Assembly: GCA_938010045.1 (NCBI GenBank)
Contig: CALLFZ010000013.1
Span: forward strand, 1-36,062
DNA: 36,062 nt
Source of the DNA: an uncultured bacterium
GTDB taxonomy: Bacteria > Verrucomicrobiota > Kiritimatiellia > PWTM01
Direction of reading: 5' to 3'
Shown here: piece after piece, positions 26,352 to 35,772 of the stretch
How positions within the stretch are numbered: position 1 is the first letter of the stretch
How the letters are laid out: every line of letters begins with the position of its first letter
Program-made: the position numbers and the translations under genes
The notes under the pieces: generated by a model
What the model was told of the DNA's origin: nothing
Database searches by the model: none
Seen by the model: only the letters and a program-made list of their open reading frames with translations

Positions 26352-27299
26352 ATGACTGCCGCGGCGCCGTCCGATCATCCCCTCGCAGTTCGCCACCGTG
26401 TGGTGCGCGCGCTGCGGGCCTTTTTCGACCAGCGCGGCTTCCTGGAGGTCCAAACGCCCGTCCGCGTCGCCGCCCCCGCTCTCGAGTTGAATATTCACGC
26501 CATACCCGCCGGGGGCGCGTGGCTGCGCACCTCGCCGGAGTTCCATATGAAGCGGCTGCTGGCCGCGGGGTGGCCGGCGGTGTACCAGATCGGACCCTGC
26601 TTTCGCGCGGGCGAACGCGGCGCGCGGCATCATCCCGAGTTCACGATGCTGGAATGGTACCGTGCGGGCGCGCGGGCCAACGACATTCTCGATGATCTGC
26701 AGGCGCTGCTGCCGACGCTCGGGGAGCTTGCGACGGCGACCGCGATCGCGCGGCGGCCAGCGGCCATCGCGGGTCTGAAGGCCTCAATTCGCGTGATCAC
26801 GGTGTCGGAAGCCTTTCGCGCGGCCGCCGGCTGGGACCCTTGGCGCGAGGAGAACCCCGACCGATTTGACCACGACCTCGGCGAGCGCGTCGAGCCCTGG
26901 CTGCCGCGCGACACGCCGGTGGTGCTCTGGGGTTATCCGCCGTTCGCCGCTGCGTTTGCGAAGGTGGACGCCGGCCCACCGCCCATCGCTGAGCGGTGGG
27001 AGCTGTATGTCGACGGTGTGGAGCTCGTCAACGCCTGCACTGAACTGACCGATCCGGCGGAGTATCGGCGGCGACAGGCGGAATGGGCCGTGCTGCGCGC
27101 CGCGCGCGGCCAACCCGTGTACCCCTTTGACCCAGCGTTCTACGAAGCACTGCCATCGCTGCCGCCCTGCGCGGGCGCGGCGCTCGGTGTGGACCGGCTC
27201 GTGATGCTGCTGGCCGGCTGTGAGTCCGTGATCGATACCCTTGCGACCCCCGAGGACGTTCCGCTCCAAGCCGACGCACGCCCACCGGCGGTGGAGTGA
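26352..27299 (+). CDS. epmA: EF-P lysine lysyltransferase (PoxA/GenX/YjeA)
   Basis: A truncated class II lysyl-tRNA synthetase paralogue that attaches (R)-beta-lysine to EF-P. At 315 residues it lacks the anticodon-binding domain, as EpmA does. Motifs follow EpmA: FFDQRGFLEVQTP, LRTSPEFHMKRLLAAGWP, the class II motif-2 region CFRAGERGARHHPEFTMLEWYR (quoted in two parts: CFRAGERGARHH and PEFTMLEWYR), and motif 3 ALGVDRLVMLLAG. The segment LVNACTELTDP stands where related enzymes have a Gly-containing NG-x-x-EL, a mild deviation. The gene is the third of efp-marC-epmA. The partner lysine 2,3-aminomutase EpmB is not in this window. Its stop overlaps a possible GTG start of the next gene. Confidence 0.93.
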   Translation: MTAAAPSDHPLAVRHRVVRALRAFFDQRGFLEVQTPVRVAAPALELNIHAIPAGGAWLRTSPEFHMKRLLAAGWPAVYQIGPCFRAGERGARHHPEFTMLEWYRAGARANDILDDLQALLPTLGELATATAIARRPAAIAGLKASIRVITVSEAFRAAAGWDPWREENPDRFDHDLGERVEPWLPRDTPVVLWGYPPFAAAFAKVDAGPPPIAERWELYVDGVELVNACTELTDPAEYRRRQAEWAVLRAARGQPVYPFDPAFYEALPSLPPCAGAALGVDRLVMLLAGCESVIDTLATPEDVPLQADARPPAVE

Positions 27300-28057
27300 C
27301 GATGGCGGATGTCCCTCCTTGCGGGCTCCGGCTTGGAAACCGGCAGAGACGGCAGTACAGTGAGTTCGTGAAGACATTGTGCGGCCCACCTCCCCGCTGG
27401 CGCGGTTTTACGCTCGTCGAGCTGCTCGTCGTGAGCAGCATCATCGTGATCCTCGCGGCGTTGACGGTGCCGCTGGTGGGTCGTGGATTGTCCAACGCCC
27501 ACCGGATGCGCTGCGCTTCCAATCTGAGCCAGCTCGTGCGCGGCGTGTTCCTGTACGCGGACCACAATCCGCGCAACCCGCGGCAATACTTGCCCCCATT
27601 CCCGACCCTCGCGCAGGACGGCGACTGGGTGCGCGCGGTGACGAACTTCGTCGCGGATGTGAACATGCGCGAGGTGTTGACGTGTCCGGCACGGAAGCTC
27701 AACCGTGTGTCACTCTGCTATTCAGGCCATCCCCGCTTGCTGGGTACCACCAAGGGCTACCGGGCCAGCGACGTACCGCGCACCTCCGGCGTGCTGCTGA
27801 TCGGCGAAGGTCCACAGTCAAGCGGCGGCGGCGATGCCCAAAAGCTGTACACCGCCTTCGATGCGGCGGCGGGCTCCGCAGAATCTCAGGCCCAAACTCC
27901 TCTCCCCGCCCCCGGCGCCGATGGCGTGGGCGGGACGGTCGCCTGGCGCCATCGCGCGGAGGGACAGGCCGCGGCCAACTTCGCGTTTGTGGACACCCAC
28001 GTCGAGACAATCCCGACCAATACGTTGCTCTATCAACACGTCGCGATCGGTTATTGA
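27296..28057 (+). CDS. Type II pseudopilin-like protein with prepilin methylation site
   Basis: A 253-residue (or shorter) protein with the prepilin N-terminal motif RG|FTLVELLVVSSIIVILAAL: Gly-Phe cleavage site, Glu at +5, then a hydrophobic helix. Candidate starts are GTG 27296 (overlapping the epmA stop), ATG 27302 and GTG 27368. The last gives a 13-residue leader with Lys2, the usual form of a prepilin, and is the most attractive biologically. The globular part ends in VAWRHRAEGQAAANFAFVDTHVETIPT, here noted as R-H at the start and ANFAFVDTHV. This is the pattern of the H-X9-DG class of secreted PVC-group pseudopilins (DUF1559-like). Its own assembly genes are not nearby. It would be a surface or envelope protein. 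Confidence 0.8.
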   Translation: MTMADVPPCGLRLGNRQRRQYSEFVKTLCGPPPRWRGFTLVELLVVSSIIVILAALTVPLVGRGLSNAHRMRCASNLSQLVRGVFLYADHNPRNPRQYLPPFPTLAQDGDWVRAVTNFVADVNMREVLTCPARKLNRVSLCYSGHPRLLGTTKGYRASDVPRTSGVLLIGEGPQSSGGGDAQKLYTAFDAAAGSAESQAQTPLPAPGADGVGGTVAWRHRAEGQAAANFAFVDTHVETIPTNTLLYQHVAIGY

Positions 28058-28126
28058 GCGGCGCCGGTTCCTCCCTCGCTCATCGCATCCGCCGAGTGGT
28101 GTTCCGCACGCGGCCGGCATGAGGCG

Positions 28127-31100
28127 TCAATCGCCTGCCATAGCCCGGACACCACCGAACAGGCGGCGACGGAGATCTTCGATCACGAGGGTCAGGCAGG
28201 GCAGCACCAGCAACGACACGCCTGTCGAAAACAAAATCCCGAAGCCGAGCGAGAGCGCCATCGGAATCATGAATCGCGCCTGCAGCGACCGCTCGACGAT
28301 CAGCGGGGCCAAACCGAAAAACGTCGTCAACGATGTCAGGAGGACCGGCCGCAGCCGGCGAACCGGCGCCAGCACCATCGCCTCGGCCAGCGTGGCGCCT
28401 TCGGAAACGAAACGGTTGGCGGCGTCGGACAGCAGAATCCCGTCGTTAATCACCACGCCGGACAGCGCCATCATGCCCATGACGCTGACGAAGCTGAGCT
28501 GGTAGCCCATCAGCAGGTGCCCGACGATCGCCCCCAGCAGACCGAAGGGGATCGAACACATGATGACGATCGCCTGGCGGTAGCTTCGGAACGGCACCGC
28601 CAGCATGCCGAAGAGCACGAGCAAAACAATCGCGAACCCCGGCAGCGCGGCACCGAACGCCTCTCGCTGCTCGCGCTGCTCACCCTCGAAGGAGTAGAGC
28701 AACGTCGGATGCTCCCGCTGCAGCTCGGCCAGCACCCCGTCCCTCAACTCCCGGAGCACCGTCTCCGCGTCGGTGACATCGGTGAGCAGGTCGGCGGTGA
28801 CATGCATCACACGGCGTCCGTCGAGCCGTAGGATTCGCTCATAGGCGCGCGAGCGGCTCACCGTCGCCGCTTCGGTCAGTGGGATCTCGGCGCCGGATGG
28901 CGTGCGGAGCATCAGTGTTTCGATCGAGTGTTCGCGGCGGCGCTCCGTGAGCGGCAGCCGAACGTACACACGCAGCTCATCACGTCCGCGGGGCTGTCGT
29001 CGGGCTTCTGCGCCGAAGAACGCGTGTCTCACCTGCCGCGCCAACTCTGCGGCGGTCAGTCCCGCCGCGCGGCCGGCGGCGGTCAGGCGCAGGTCGAGCT
29101 GGGGCTTGCCCCGCTCGATGCCATCGTCCACTTCCACCACGCCTCGCAGGCCGGAGAGAGTCTCCGCAACTCGACGGCAAGCGTCCTCGATCACCTCGGT
29201 CTCGGAGTGGCTGATCGCGACGTCAATCGGACGGCTCTGGGCCGGCCCAAGGGTGAAGCGAAAGGTGAGGGACTCGACGCCCGGCACGTCGCCGACCCGC
29301 TGGCGCCATCCCTCGGTGAATACCTGCGCGCCGAACGGGCGTTCGTCACCCGGCACCAGCGCGACGGTCACCGACGCTTCGTGCCCCACAGACCCACGCT
29401 GTGCCGGAATCGCACCGCCACGGCTCTCACCGCCGCCTCCGATGGCCGTCAGAATTCCCCGTAGATAGCGGGGGCCGCCTCGTGCCTCGATCTCTTCGCG
29501 GGCGGCCTGAAGCATCCGGTCCGCAATTTCGCGGGTCGCCTCGACCGGCGTGCCGTACGGCAAGACCACCCGAGCAGTAACGATGTCGCCCTCGACCTTC
29601 GGGAAGAAAATGAACGGCATTCGCCCGCCACCGATCCAGCCGATGCCCAGCAGCAACCCCGAGAGACTCACCGCCACCACCAGATACCGATGCCGCAGGC
29701 ACCCCGCCACCAGCGCTCGAAAGCCGTTGTTCGCAAACCGTTCAAGGCTGCGTCCCACCCGCTCCTGGGGCCACTCGAGCCAGCGCCAGAGGACCCCTCG
29801 GCCGCCCGGCCGACTGTGCGCCAGATGGGCGGGTAGGATGAACAGGGACTCGATAAGGGAAACCAGAAACACCGTTGTGACAATGACGGGGATGTTCCTC
29901 CACAACTGTCCGAGGTAGCCCGGAATCATCCAGAGCGGCAGAAACGCAATGATGTTCGTTAGCACCGAGAAGACGACGGGGCCGGCCACCAACCGCGCTC
30001 CTTCCACGGCCGCCTCCAACGGCGAGCGGCCGCGCGAACGCTCGTAGTACACCGATTCGCCAATCACCGTTGCGTCGTCCACGACGATGCCGAGCGTCAT
30101 GATGAACGCGAAGAGCGAAATCATGTTGATCGAGATGTCGGTGGCCGGCAGCAGAAGGAGACATCCCAAAAGAGAGGTCGGAATGCCGAGCATCACCCAG
30201 AACGCAAGGCGAACTTCCAGAAACAAGCCGAGGGTGATCATCACGAGCACCAGACCCTGCAGCCCGTTGCGCAAGAGTAGCCGCGTCCGATCCCGATAGA
30301 GTTCCGAGCGATCGTTCCAGATCGCCACACCGATGGTCGGCGGAAGACGTTCCCGCAGGCCCGCCACAAACTTCTGAACAGTCGTGGCCAACTCAGTGGG
30401 GCTCTCGCGCCCGACGCTATACACCGTCAACCGCGCCGCGGGATGTCCGTTGAACAGGAAGGATTCATCAGTTTCGGCGAAACCGTCGCGCACTTCGGCG
30501 ATGTCCCCGAGCCGCACCACCGAGCCATCGGGACGGCTGATGATGGGAACATCCAGCAGTTCACGTCCCCAATCGCGGCGCTCGTTCGTGCGCAACAGAA
30601 TCTCACCGCCCGGGGTTTTCACGCCTCCGCCGCCCATCTCGACAATGGCGCGGCTGATCTCATCCGCGACGCGGCCGGGCGTCAGCCCGTAAGCTCGAAG
30701 GCGAGCCTCGGGCACCTCGACGCTGATCTCCGCGGGCCGGATGCCGCTCAGGGTCACCAGCGTGATGCCAGGTGTCGCCTCAAGCTCCTCCTGCACCCGG
30801 CGCGACACGTCGCGCAACACCGCCTCATCCACATCCCCATACAGCAGGATCGAAATCACCTCCCGTCGGTTGATCAGCAGGCTGACGACCGGCCGCTCGG
30901 CATCCTGAGGAAAGGTCACGATTCGATCCACGGCGCTCTTGATATCCGCCAGCACCCGGTCGGGATTCGCGCCCAGCAGCAGCTCCGCATCCACCGTCCC
31001 GATCCCCTCAGCGGCCGTCGAGGTCACCCGGCGGATGCCGTCGAGCCCCCGGATGGCCTGCTCGACCGATAGCACAATCCCCTGCTCGACCTCCGCCGGC

Positions 31101-31294
31101 GAAGCCCCTGGATACACGACCGTCACGCGGATCGTGTCGAGCTCGATGAGCGGGAACACTTCCTTGCGGATCCGGGGGAACATCAGCAGCCCGCCGATCA
31201 TGAACAGCAGCATCAAGAGATTCGCGGCGACCGAGTTGCGGGCCATCCACGCGATCGCGCCGCGCGGCGCAGACTGGGACACCCGATCGTTCAT
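28127..31294 (-). CDS. RND (AcrB/HAE-type) efflux transporter
   Basis: Inner-membrane proton-driven exporter of 1055 residues, the normal size. The start at 31294 (MNDRVSQSAPRG) has a G-rich stretch before it; an ATG 21 codons further up is less likely. The N-terminal helix (AANLLMLLFMIGGLLMF) is followed by porter domain motifs FPLIELDTIRVTVVYPGASPAEVE (first part) and VEQGIVLSVEQAI. Helix 4 carries the proton-relay Asp pair in LGIVVDDATVIGE. The second half repeats the first, with LLIVGHLLMGYQLSFVSVMG-like helices and GVVINDGILLSD. VVDD rather than a substrate-specific pattern suggests HAE1/AcrB type. No membrane fusion or TolC gene lies beside it, so it would need partners encoded elsewhere, possibly the fusion and TolC-type genes of the efflux operon above. 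Confidence 0.93.
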   Translation of the reverse strand: MNDRVSQSAPRGAIAWMARNSVAANLLMLLFMIGGLLMFPRIRKEVFPLIELDTIRVTVVYPGASPAEVEQGIVLSVEQAIRGLDGIRRVTSTAAEGIGTVDAELLLGANPDRVLADIKSAVDRIVTFPQDAERPVVSLLINRREVISILLYGDVDEAVLRDVSRRVQEELEATPGITLVTLSGIRPAEISVEVPEARLRAYGLTPGRVADEISRAIVEMGGGGVKTPGGEILLRTNERRDWGRELLDVPIISRPDGSVVRLGDIAEVRDGFAETDESFLFNGHPAARLTVYSVGRESPTELATTVQKFVAGLRERLPPTIGVAIWNDRSELYRDRTRLLLRNGLQGLVLVMITLGLFLEVRLAFWVMLGIPTSLLGCLLLLPATDISINMISLFAFIMTLGIVVDDATVIGESVYYERSRGRSPLEAAVEGARLVAGPVVFSVLTNIIAFLPLWMIPGYLGQLWRNIPVIVTTVFLVSLIESLFILPAHLAHSRPGGRGVLWRWLEWPQERVGRSLERFANNGFRALVAGCLRHRYLVVAVSLSGLLLGIGWIGGGRMPFIFFPKVEGDIVTARVVLPYGTPVEATREIADRMLQAAREEIEARGGPRYLRGILTAIGGGGESRGGAIPAQRGSVGHEASVTVALVPGDERPFGAQVFTEGWRQRVGDVPGVESLTFRFTLGPAQSRPIDVAISHSETEVIEDACRRVAETLSGLRGVVEVDDGIERGKPQLDLRLTAAGRAAGLTAAELARQVRHAFFGAEARRQPRGRDELRVYVRLPLTERRREHSIETLMLRTPSGAEIPLTEAATVSRSRAYERILRLDGRRVMHVTADLLTDVTDAETVLRELRDGVLAELQREHPTLLYSFEGEQREQREAFGAALPGFAIVLLVLFGMLAVPFRSYRQAIVIMCSIPFGLLGAIVGHLLMGYQLSFVSVMGMMALSGVVINDGILLSDAANRFVSEGATLAEAMVLAPVRRLRPVLLTSLTTFFGLAPLIVERSLQARFMIPMALSLGFGILFSTGVSLLVLPCLTLVIEDLRRRLFGGVRAMAGD

Positions 31295-31379
31295 GACCCC
31301 CCCCGCCCGGCGGCGGACGTTAGCGGAAGCGATGCGATCACGTGGGTGACATGCCACCGGCCGCCACCGCGTTGGGCGG

Positions 31380-31455
31380 TGGAGCCAACGGTCGGATTCG
31401 AACCGACGACCGGCGCATTACGAATGCGCTGCTCTGCCAGCTGAGCTACGTTGGC
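31380..31455 (-). tRNA. tRNA-Thr, anticodon CGT
   Basis: On the minus strand a full 76-base cloverleaf: acceptor GCCAACG/CGTTGGC perfectly paired, D arm GCTCAGCTGGCAGAGC, anticodon stem GCGCA/TGCGC with loop TTCGTAA (anticodon CGT, reading ACG), T arm GTCGGTTCGAATCCGAC, discriminator T and encoded CCA (TCCA). It lies 85 bases upstream of the RND gene start on the same strand. Confidence 0.97.
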
Positions 31456-31917
31456 GGCCGCGAGCCTCACATGCTAGGACACACTCGCCCGAAGTCAAGG
31501 AGCGAGCTGCGTCAGCGAGCCGAGTGCGTGCCGTACAAACGCATGCCCGATCACATCGGTCAGCAGGGGCGTGGCAACGTTTCTGCCGAAAGTACGATTC
31601 AACCGGTGAATCAATCTTCGCGGTTTCGCAGAGACACGGAGAGAGCAAACTGAGCGATGCCCCCTCGCATAGACTGCCGGCGTTGCAGCTCGACGGACAA
31701 CCGCGTGGTTCCGTCGCTCTCCCTCCCACGGCGATGCCGGGGCCTTTCATGGAGCACCCCATCCACTTCTCCGTTGTCCGAAAAGGACTTCCACCGTGTT
31801 CCCCGCCAGCCGTTTCCAAGAGTTGGAACTGCAGACCCGGGAGAGATTCGACGCATGGACGGAACGGTCATGCCCACCTGCTTCGCCTCACGCCGCAAGA
31901 TGTGCGGCTTCGGATGC
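31456..31917. other. Gene-free stretch between tRNA-Thr and the beta-helix gene
   Basis: About 460 bases with only low-quality frames. It contains a TTCGCAGAGACACGGAGAG stretch near 31629-31650, of a sort seen as dispersed repeats in other bacteria, and a short inverted repeat TTCCAA / TTGGAA at 31814-31828. It would hold the promoter of tRNA-Thr and the terminator of the beta-helix gene; neither is clear. Confidence 0.5.
31814..31828. repeat. Short inverted repeat TTCCAA-GAG-TTGGAA
   Basis: Perfect 6-base arms with a 3-base centre, about 90 bases downstream of the beta-helix gene stop. It could be a short hairpin or an operator. Without a T-run it is not a normal terminator. Confidence 0.35.
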
Positions 31918-34900
31918 TCACTCGGACACGGCCCCGGTCGGCCAGCGGCCCAGGGCAATGTCATCCAAACGAAGGGTTCCTGTGATCGGTCCGCCCTCGC
32001 CGACCTCGAGGCGCAGCCGGCGGATCCGACCCTGCCAGCGAGCCGAGGTGTTCATCGGCACGAAGTATCGCATCGGTAGATCATCGGTCGCCCCGACCGT
32101 GAACTTGATGGCGCGATCGTCGTCGAACTGCGGCGCGTCATCGGTCGTCCAGCGCACTCGGATGCGCGTCGCGCCGGTGCGGTTCAGGAGCTTGATTGTG
32201 AGCATGGGGGCGCGGTCCGCCTCGATGGCGAGATTGTCGGGCGAGAGCAACTGCGCGTTGCGCGCCGAATCGAATGCCACGATCCAATGTCCACCGCCGA
32301 CATACTCCACTGGCAGCGAGCGGCAGTTCGTCCACTGTTGCGTCGTCGTGCCGGTGTGATGCGCAGTCCACCCCTCGCGATGGAGCGGCTCCGAGAAGTC
32401 CCAGACGCGCTCGACGGTGGTCCCGGCCGGCAGCACGTGCACCTCCACCAGCGACGACCGCCATAGTTCGCCATCGTCCGCCATCAGCCGCAGCATATAA
32501 TCCCCGGGCGACGCGAACCGTGCCGTGGTCGTCAGCGCTGTCGCGTCCTCAAACGTCACCGCGGCCGGACCGTGCAGCACCTCCCACCGCACTGCGAGCC
32601 GGCTTCCCGGACGGCCATCGTCCCGCACGTGGCCGGCCAGTTGGATCTTCCGCGCGTCGGTCCATAGATTCGTTCCGGCCGAAACCTCCGGTGGATCGTT
32701 CCACGGCATCGCCTCGCGCAGCTCCTTCTCGGTCCGGTACTCCGTGTTCCGTTCGAGCGTCCAGAGGGCGCGACTCGGCTGCTCGTTCACAAACCACTCG
32801 ACTCCGGGCCATCGGACATAGCCGTTGTCGCGGAGTGCGCCGCGACTGCAAACAATGTCGCGGCTTGGGCTGCGCCCCCAGATGAAGATCTCCGCGGGGC
32901 CAAGCTTCCGGGCCCAATTATTGTGGATAAACCGAGAGCGTGCGATTTCAACTTCACGGATCTGGGGATGCCGTAGCCCCAGGACTTCGATCGCCGCCCC
33001 GGCGTTGTTCCGAAACGTGCACCGGTCCACGAGACACCCACGCCCCCCCGCCTCGAAATCAATTCCGCCCTGGTCGGGGGAGCCCGAGTCCGGCTGGTTC
33101 AAGAAGTGGCAATTTTCGATCACCAGGCCGTGACAATCGACAATCATGATCCCCATCGTGCCGGCGTAGGCGTGATAGCCGGCCGCATCAAACACGCTGT
33201 TCCGCAGCCAAACCCGCCGGGAGCGGATGACGGCGGGATGTGGAGAAGTGTTGAACACGTAGTTGGCGTGGCATACCAGACGGTTAAGCCACAGGCCGTC
33301 TCCCTTGACCACGAATCCCCACGAACACTGAAACATCTCACAGTCACGGATCACAACGTCCCGCGGTTCACCGAGCACCGCGATCCCTGCCGAGACGTTC
33401 GGGTCGTCGCCCGGTGCTCCGTGCTCGTTGAGCCATTCGGGAATGCCGTGGCTATTGAAGCGGTATATGCCCTCGATGTGGTGTGCGATGCAGTCCTCGA
33501 TCACGAGTCCGCGCGCATCCGGACGGTCATACGTGACCACCAGTCCCTTACCGGCCCACGCGAACGTGAGGCTCCGGATTCTCAAATACGACGGGTTTTG
33601 GATCAGGGCGCACCGGTCATTGATGTGCCAGCGGCCGCGGAGCACTGGCCGTGCGCCTTCCCCCCACGCGCCGATTTCGGCCCAGGCGTCCGGCCGGCCG
33701 TGCGCCGAGATGCGTAACTCCTGGTTGAGCACGCTGCCCCGGCGGATAAGCAGCCGCTCGCCCGGCCCGAGCGTGCGGCCATTGATAGGGGTGAAATCGC
33801 GCCAGGCGGTCGTCGGCGATGTGCCATCGCGCGCATTGTCGCCCGCCACCGGGTCCACATAGTACGTACGCGCCGCCTCCAGCGGCGGCAAAGTAGCTTC
33901 CCCCAGCCACCCCGTATCGGGGTCGCGTTCGGGCAGAATTGCCAACTGGTGGGTTTGCTCCTCGGGTATGTTTTCGCCGTGAAACCGCAACCGAACCGTG
34001 GCCGTCATCGTCGTGCAAGCTACCACCGTCCAGCTCGCGGTCACCGTCGAACTGCCCTCGAGCGCGCCGAGATCCAGCCGTGCGGGTCCGCCGCTGATTG
34101 TCAGTCCCTCGGAACCCGCCAACTCGACGGCGACGGGCCCCGATGCGCTCCCCGCGTTCCCGATCACCGCCGAGACCCGTAAGGGCCGCCCAGCACGGAG
34201 AATCCACGGCTCGTGGATCCAGTCGTGCACATAGAGTGCGGGACCGCCGGGATTCTCCACCCAGAGATTCGCCATGCGCCCTTTGAAGTCGCCCACTTGC
34301 AGCGGCGCGCCACCCCGCGAGGGTAAACCCGTGCGCGGCGCCTCGACCACCCGGCCGTCCACGGCCAGCCACATGGTGGATCCGTTCCAGCCCGCGGTCA
34401 CCCGGTACCAGCGGCCGGTCTCAATCCGCTCCGGATGACGCAAGCGCGGCTCCCACTCCTCTTCAAGCCGCACATAAAAGGCTAGCTCCGCTCCACCATC
34501 CTCTGTGGAATCCAACCGCACCATGTACTCGCCGTCCTTGCGCAGCACGATCGCATACGGGGACCTTGGCAGAGAATCAAAGCGCACATCGAATCCCACA
34601 CCCAAACCCGCCGCTAATTGGAAAGCGGCATCCGCGGAAACCGATACGGGTCCCTCGCCCACACACCACGCCGGGCCATCGGGGGGTGCCGCAAATTGTA
34701 GGCGCTGGGACGGGATCGCTCGGCCGCGCCCCGACTCATCCCGCCCGTCGCAATCGAGTGGCCAGAACCCTTCCAGTCGACCATGCGCATTCGTGCTCCG
34801 GACAATTCTCAATTCGTCCAGCCCTATCCCTCTGGCGAAGCGCACCGGCTCGTGTGTGGTTAGCGGCGTACCGACTCGCCGAACCTGCGCGGTGGTCCCT

Positions 34901-35406
34901 TCCACAATCAACGTCGCCCACTGGCCATCCCACGACGCGCTCACGTGATACCACCGGCCCGTCTCAATTCGAACGGGCGACCTGACTCGCGGCTCCCATC
35001 CGCCCAAGTTCACAAAAAACTCGAGTTGTGCGCCCTCCGGCCGTCGGTCCAACCGCAGCAGATACTCACCCCGCCTCTCATTTCCTTTGGCCAGCAGTGT
35101 CGCCCAGGTGTCCGGCTCTGGCAGCCGTTCCACCAGCAGCCGGCAGTCCAGCCGAAAGCCGGGGGCGAGTCGCCAATGGGGCCAGTCCGGAATGAACGCA
35201 GACTCGGCCAGACGCAGCGCTTGACCCCGTGGCGAAGGAACCAACGTCCCTCCGGCGGCCACCACCCGCTCGTACGGGCGCCCCACGGCAGCGGTGTCAC
35301 CATCGAACGTCCACGTGGCCGTGAGGCCTCCGGCCATTGTCGTGTGGGCCACCCATCGCCCCAGCCACCCCATACCCCGCACCAAGCGCACGCCATCCAT
35401 TTGCAT
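31918..35406 (-). CDS. Large secreted LamG / right-handed beta-helix protein
   Basis: From the ATG at 35406 (GGGAG 11 bases before it) the protein is 1162 residues. The open frame extends upstream to 35646, but that part only translates the neighbouring repeats. Two LamG/concanavalin-like modules come first, each with a near-identical pair of phrases: EYLLRLD or EYMVRLD, then RIETGRWYHVSASW or RIETGRWYRVTAGW. A CARDB/Ig-like domain follows (LRVSAVIGNAGSASGPVAVEL). Then comes a beta-helix of about 300 residues, introduced by TYYVDPVAGDNARDGTSPTTAW (shown here in part) and with many VIEDC, VIRDC, VIENC rungs. Next is a PKD-like domain (VRWEVLHGPAAVTFEDA to YMLRLMADDGE), then a C-terminal jelly-roll ending in LRLDDIALGRW. 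It probably binds or cleaves polysaccharide outside the cell. The N-terminal signal is weak. No catalytic residues can be named. Confidence 0.82.
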   Translation of the reverse strand: MQMDGVRLVRGMGWLGRWVAHTTMAGGLTATWTFDGDTAAVGRPYERVVAAGGTLVPSPRGQALRLAESAFIPDWPHWRLAPGFRLDCRLLVERLPEPDTWATLLAKGNERRGEYLLRLDRRPEGAQLEFFVNLGGWEPRVRSPVRIETGRWYHVSASWDGQWATLIVEGTTAQVRRVGTPLTTHEPVRFARGIGLDELRIVRSTNAHGRLEGFWPLDCDGRDESGRGRAIPSQRLQFAAPPDGPAWCVGEGPVSVSADAAFQLAAGLGVGFDVRFDSLPRSPYAIVLRKDGEYMVRLDSTEDGGAELAFYVRLEEEWEPRLRHPERIETGRWYRVTAGWNGSTMWLAVDGRVVEAPRTGLPSRGGAPLQVGDFKGRMANLWVENPGGPALYVHDWIHEPWILRAGRPLRVSAVIGNAGSASGPVAVELAGSEGLTISGGPARLDLGALEGSSTVTASWTVVACTTMTATVRLRFHGENIPEEQTHQLAILPERDPDTGWLGEATLPPLEAARTYYVDPVAGDNARDGTSPTTAWRDFTPINGRTLGPGERLLIRRGSVLNQELRISAHGRPDAWAEIGAWGEGARPVLRGRWHINDRCALIQNPSYLRIRSLTFAWAGKGLVVTYDRPDARGLVIEDCIAHHIEGIYRFNSHGIPEWLNEHGAPGDDPNVSAGIAVLGEPRDVVIRDCEMFQCSWGFVVKGDGLWLNRLVCHANYVFNTSPHPAVIRSRRVWLRNSVFDAAGYHAYAGTMGIMIVDCHGLVIENCHFLNQPDSGSPDQGGIDFEAGGRGCLVDRCTFRNNAGAAIEVLGLRHPQIREVEIARSRFIHNNWARKLGPAEIFIWGRSPSRDIVCSRGALRDNGYVRWPGVEWFVNEQPSRALWTLERNTEYRTEKELREAMPWNDPPEVSAGTNLWTDARKIQLAGHVRDDGRPGSRLAVRWEVLHGPAAVTFEDATALTTTARFASPGDYMLRLMADDGELWRSSLVEVHVLPAGTTVERVWDFSEPLHREGWTAHHTGTTTQQWTNCRSLPVEYVGGGHWIVAFDSARNAQLLSPDNLAIEADRAPMLTIKLLNRTGATRIRVRWTTDDAPQFDDDRAIKFTVGATDDLPMRYFVPMNTSARWQGRIRRLRLEVGEGGPITGTLRLDDIALGRWPTGAVSE

Positions 35407-35629
35407 CAGGTCCGATCTCCCAAAACCGGTCGGCCGATCCGGCCGGCACAAGGCCACCATCTGATTATATTCGCAGATTGTGTGCACGCGCTGAACCGGA
35501 TTTTTGTATCGCAGAGCCGATGGCACTGTTGGGGAATAAGAAGCCCATACAGGCGTCGGCGAAGGGAGTGCCTCCCCGCGGGCTACCTTCCCCCGGGGAC
35601 AGGCGCGTCGTGGGAGAACAATGGGGACA

Positions 35630-35653
35630 GGCACCTCTCTAGGCACCTCTCTA
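35630..35653. repeat. 12-base perfect tandem duplication after a GGGGACAGG motif
   Basis: GGCACCTCTCTA occurs twice in direct contact (35630-35641 and 35642-35653), beginning with the GGCACC end of the repeat motif at 35623. Confidence 0.9.
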
Positions 35654-35745
35654 GGTTCACCGCGCCATTCGCCGTCACCTCCTTAGGGGACAGGCACCAC
35701 CAGGAACCGCCGCTGGCGTCCACATCCGTTGGCGTCATGGGGACA

Positions 35746-35769
35746 GGCACCTTCCTAGGCACCTTCCTA
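35746..35769. repeat. 12-base perfect tandem duplication after a second GGGGACAGG motif
   Basis: GGCACCTTCCTA occurs twice in contact (35746-35757 and 35758-35769), in the same position relative to the motif at 35739 as the previous pair. Confidence 0.9.
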
Positions 35770-35772
35770 GGC

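Noticed and set aside
31524-31985. 153-codon plus-strand frame and its minus-strand counterparts downstream of tRNA-Thr
   Set aside because: Cys/Ser/Pro/Arg-rich, overlap each other on both strands, and run into the beta-helix gene end. No family motif.
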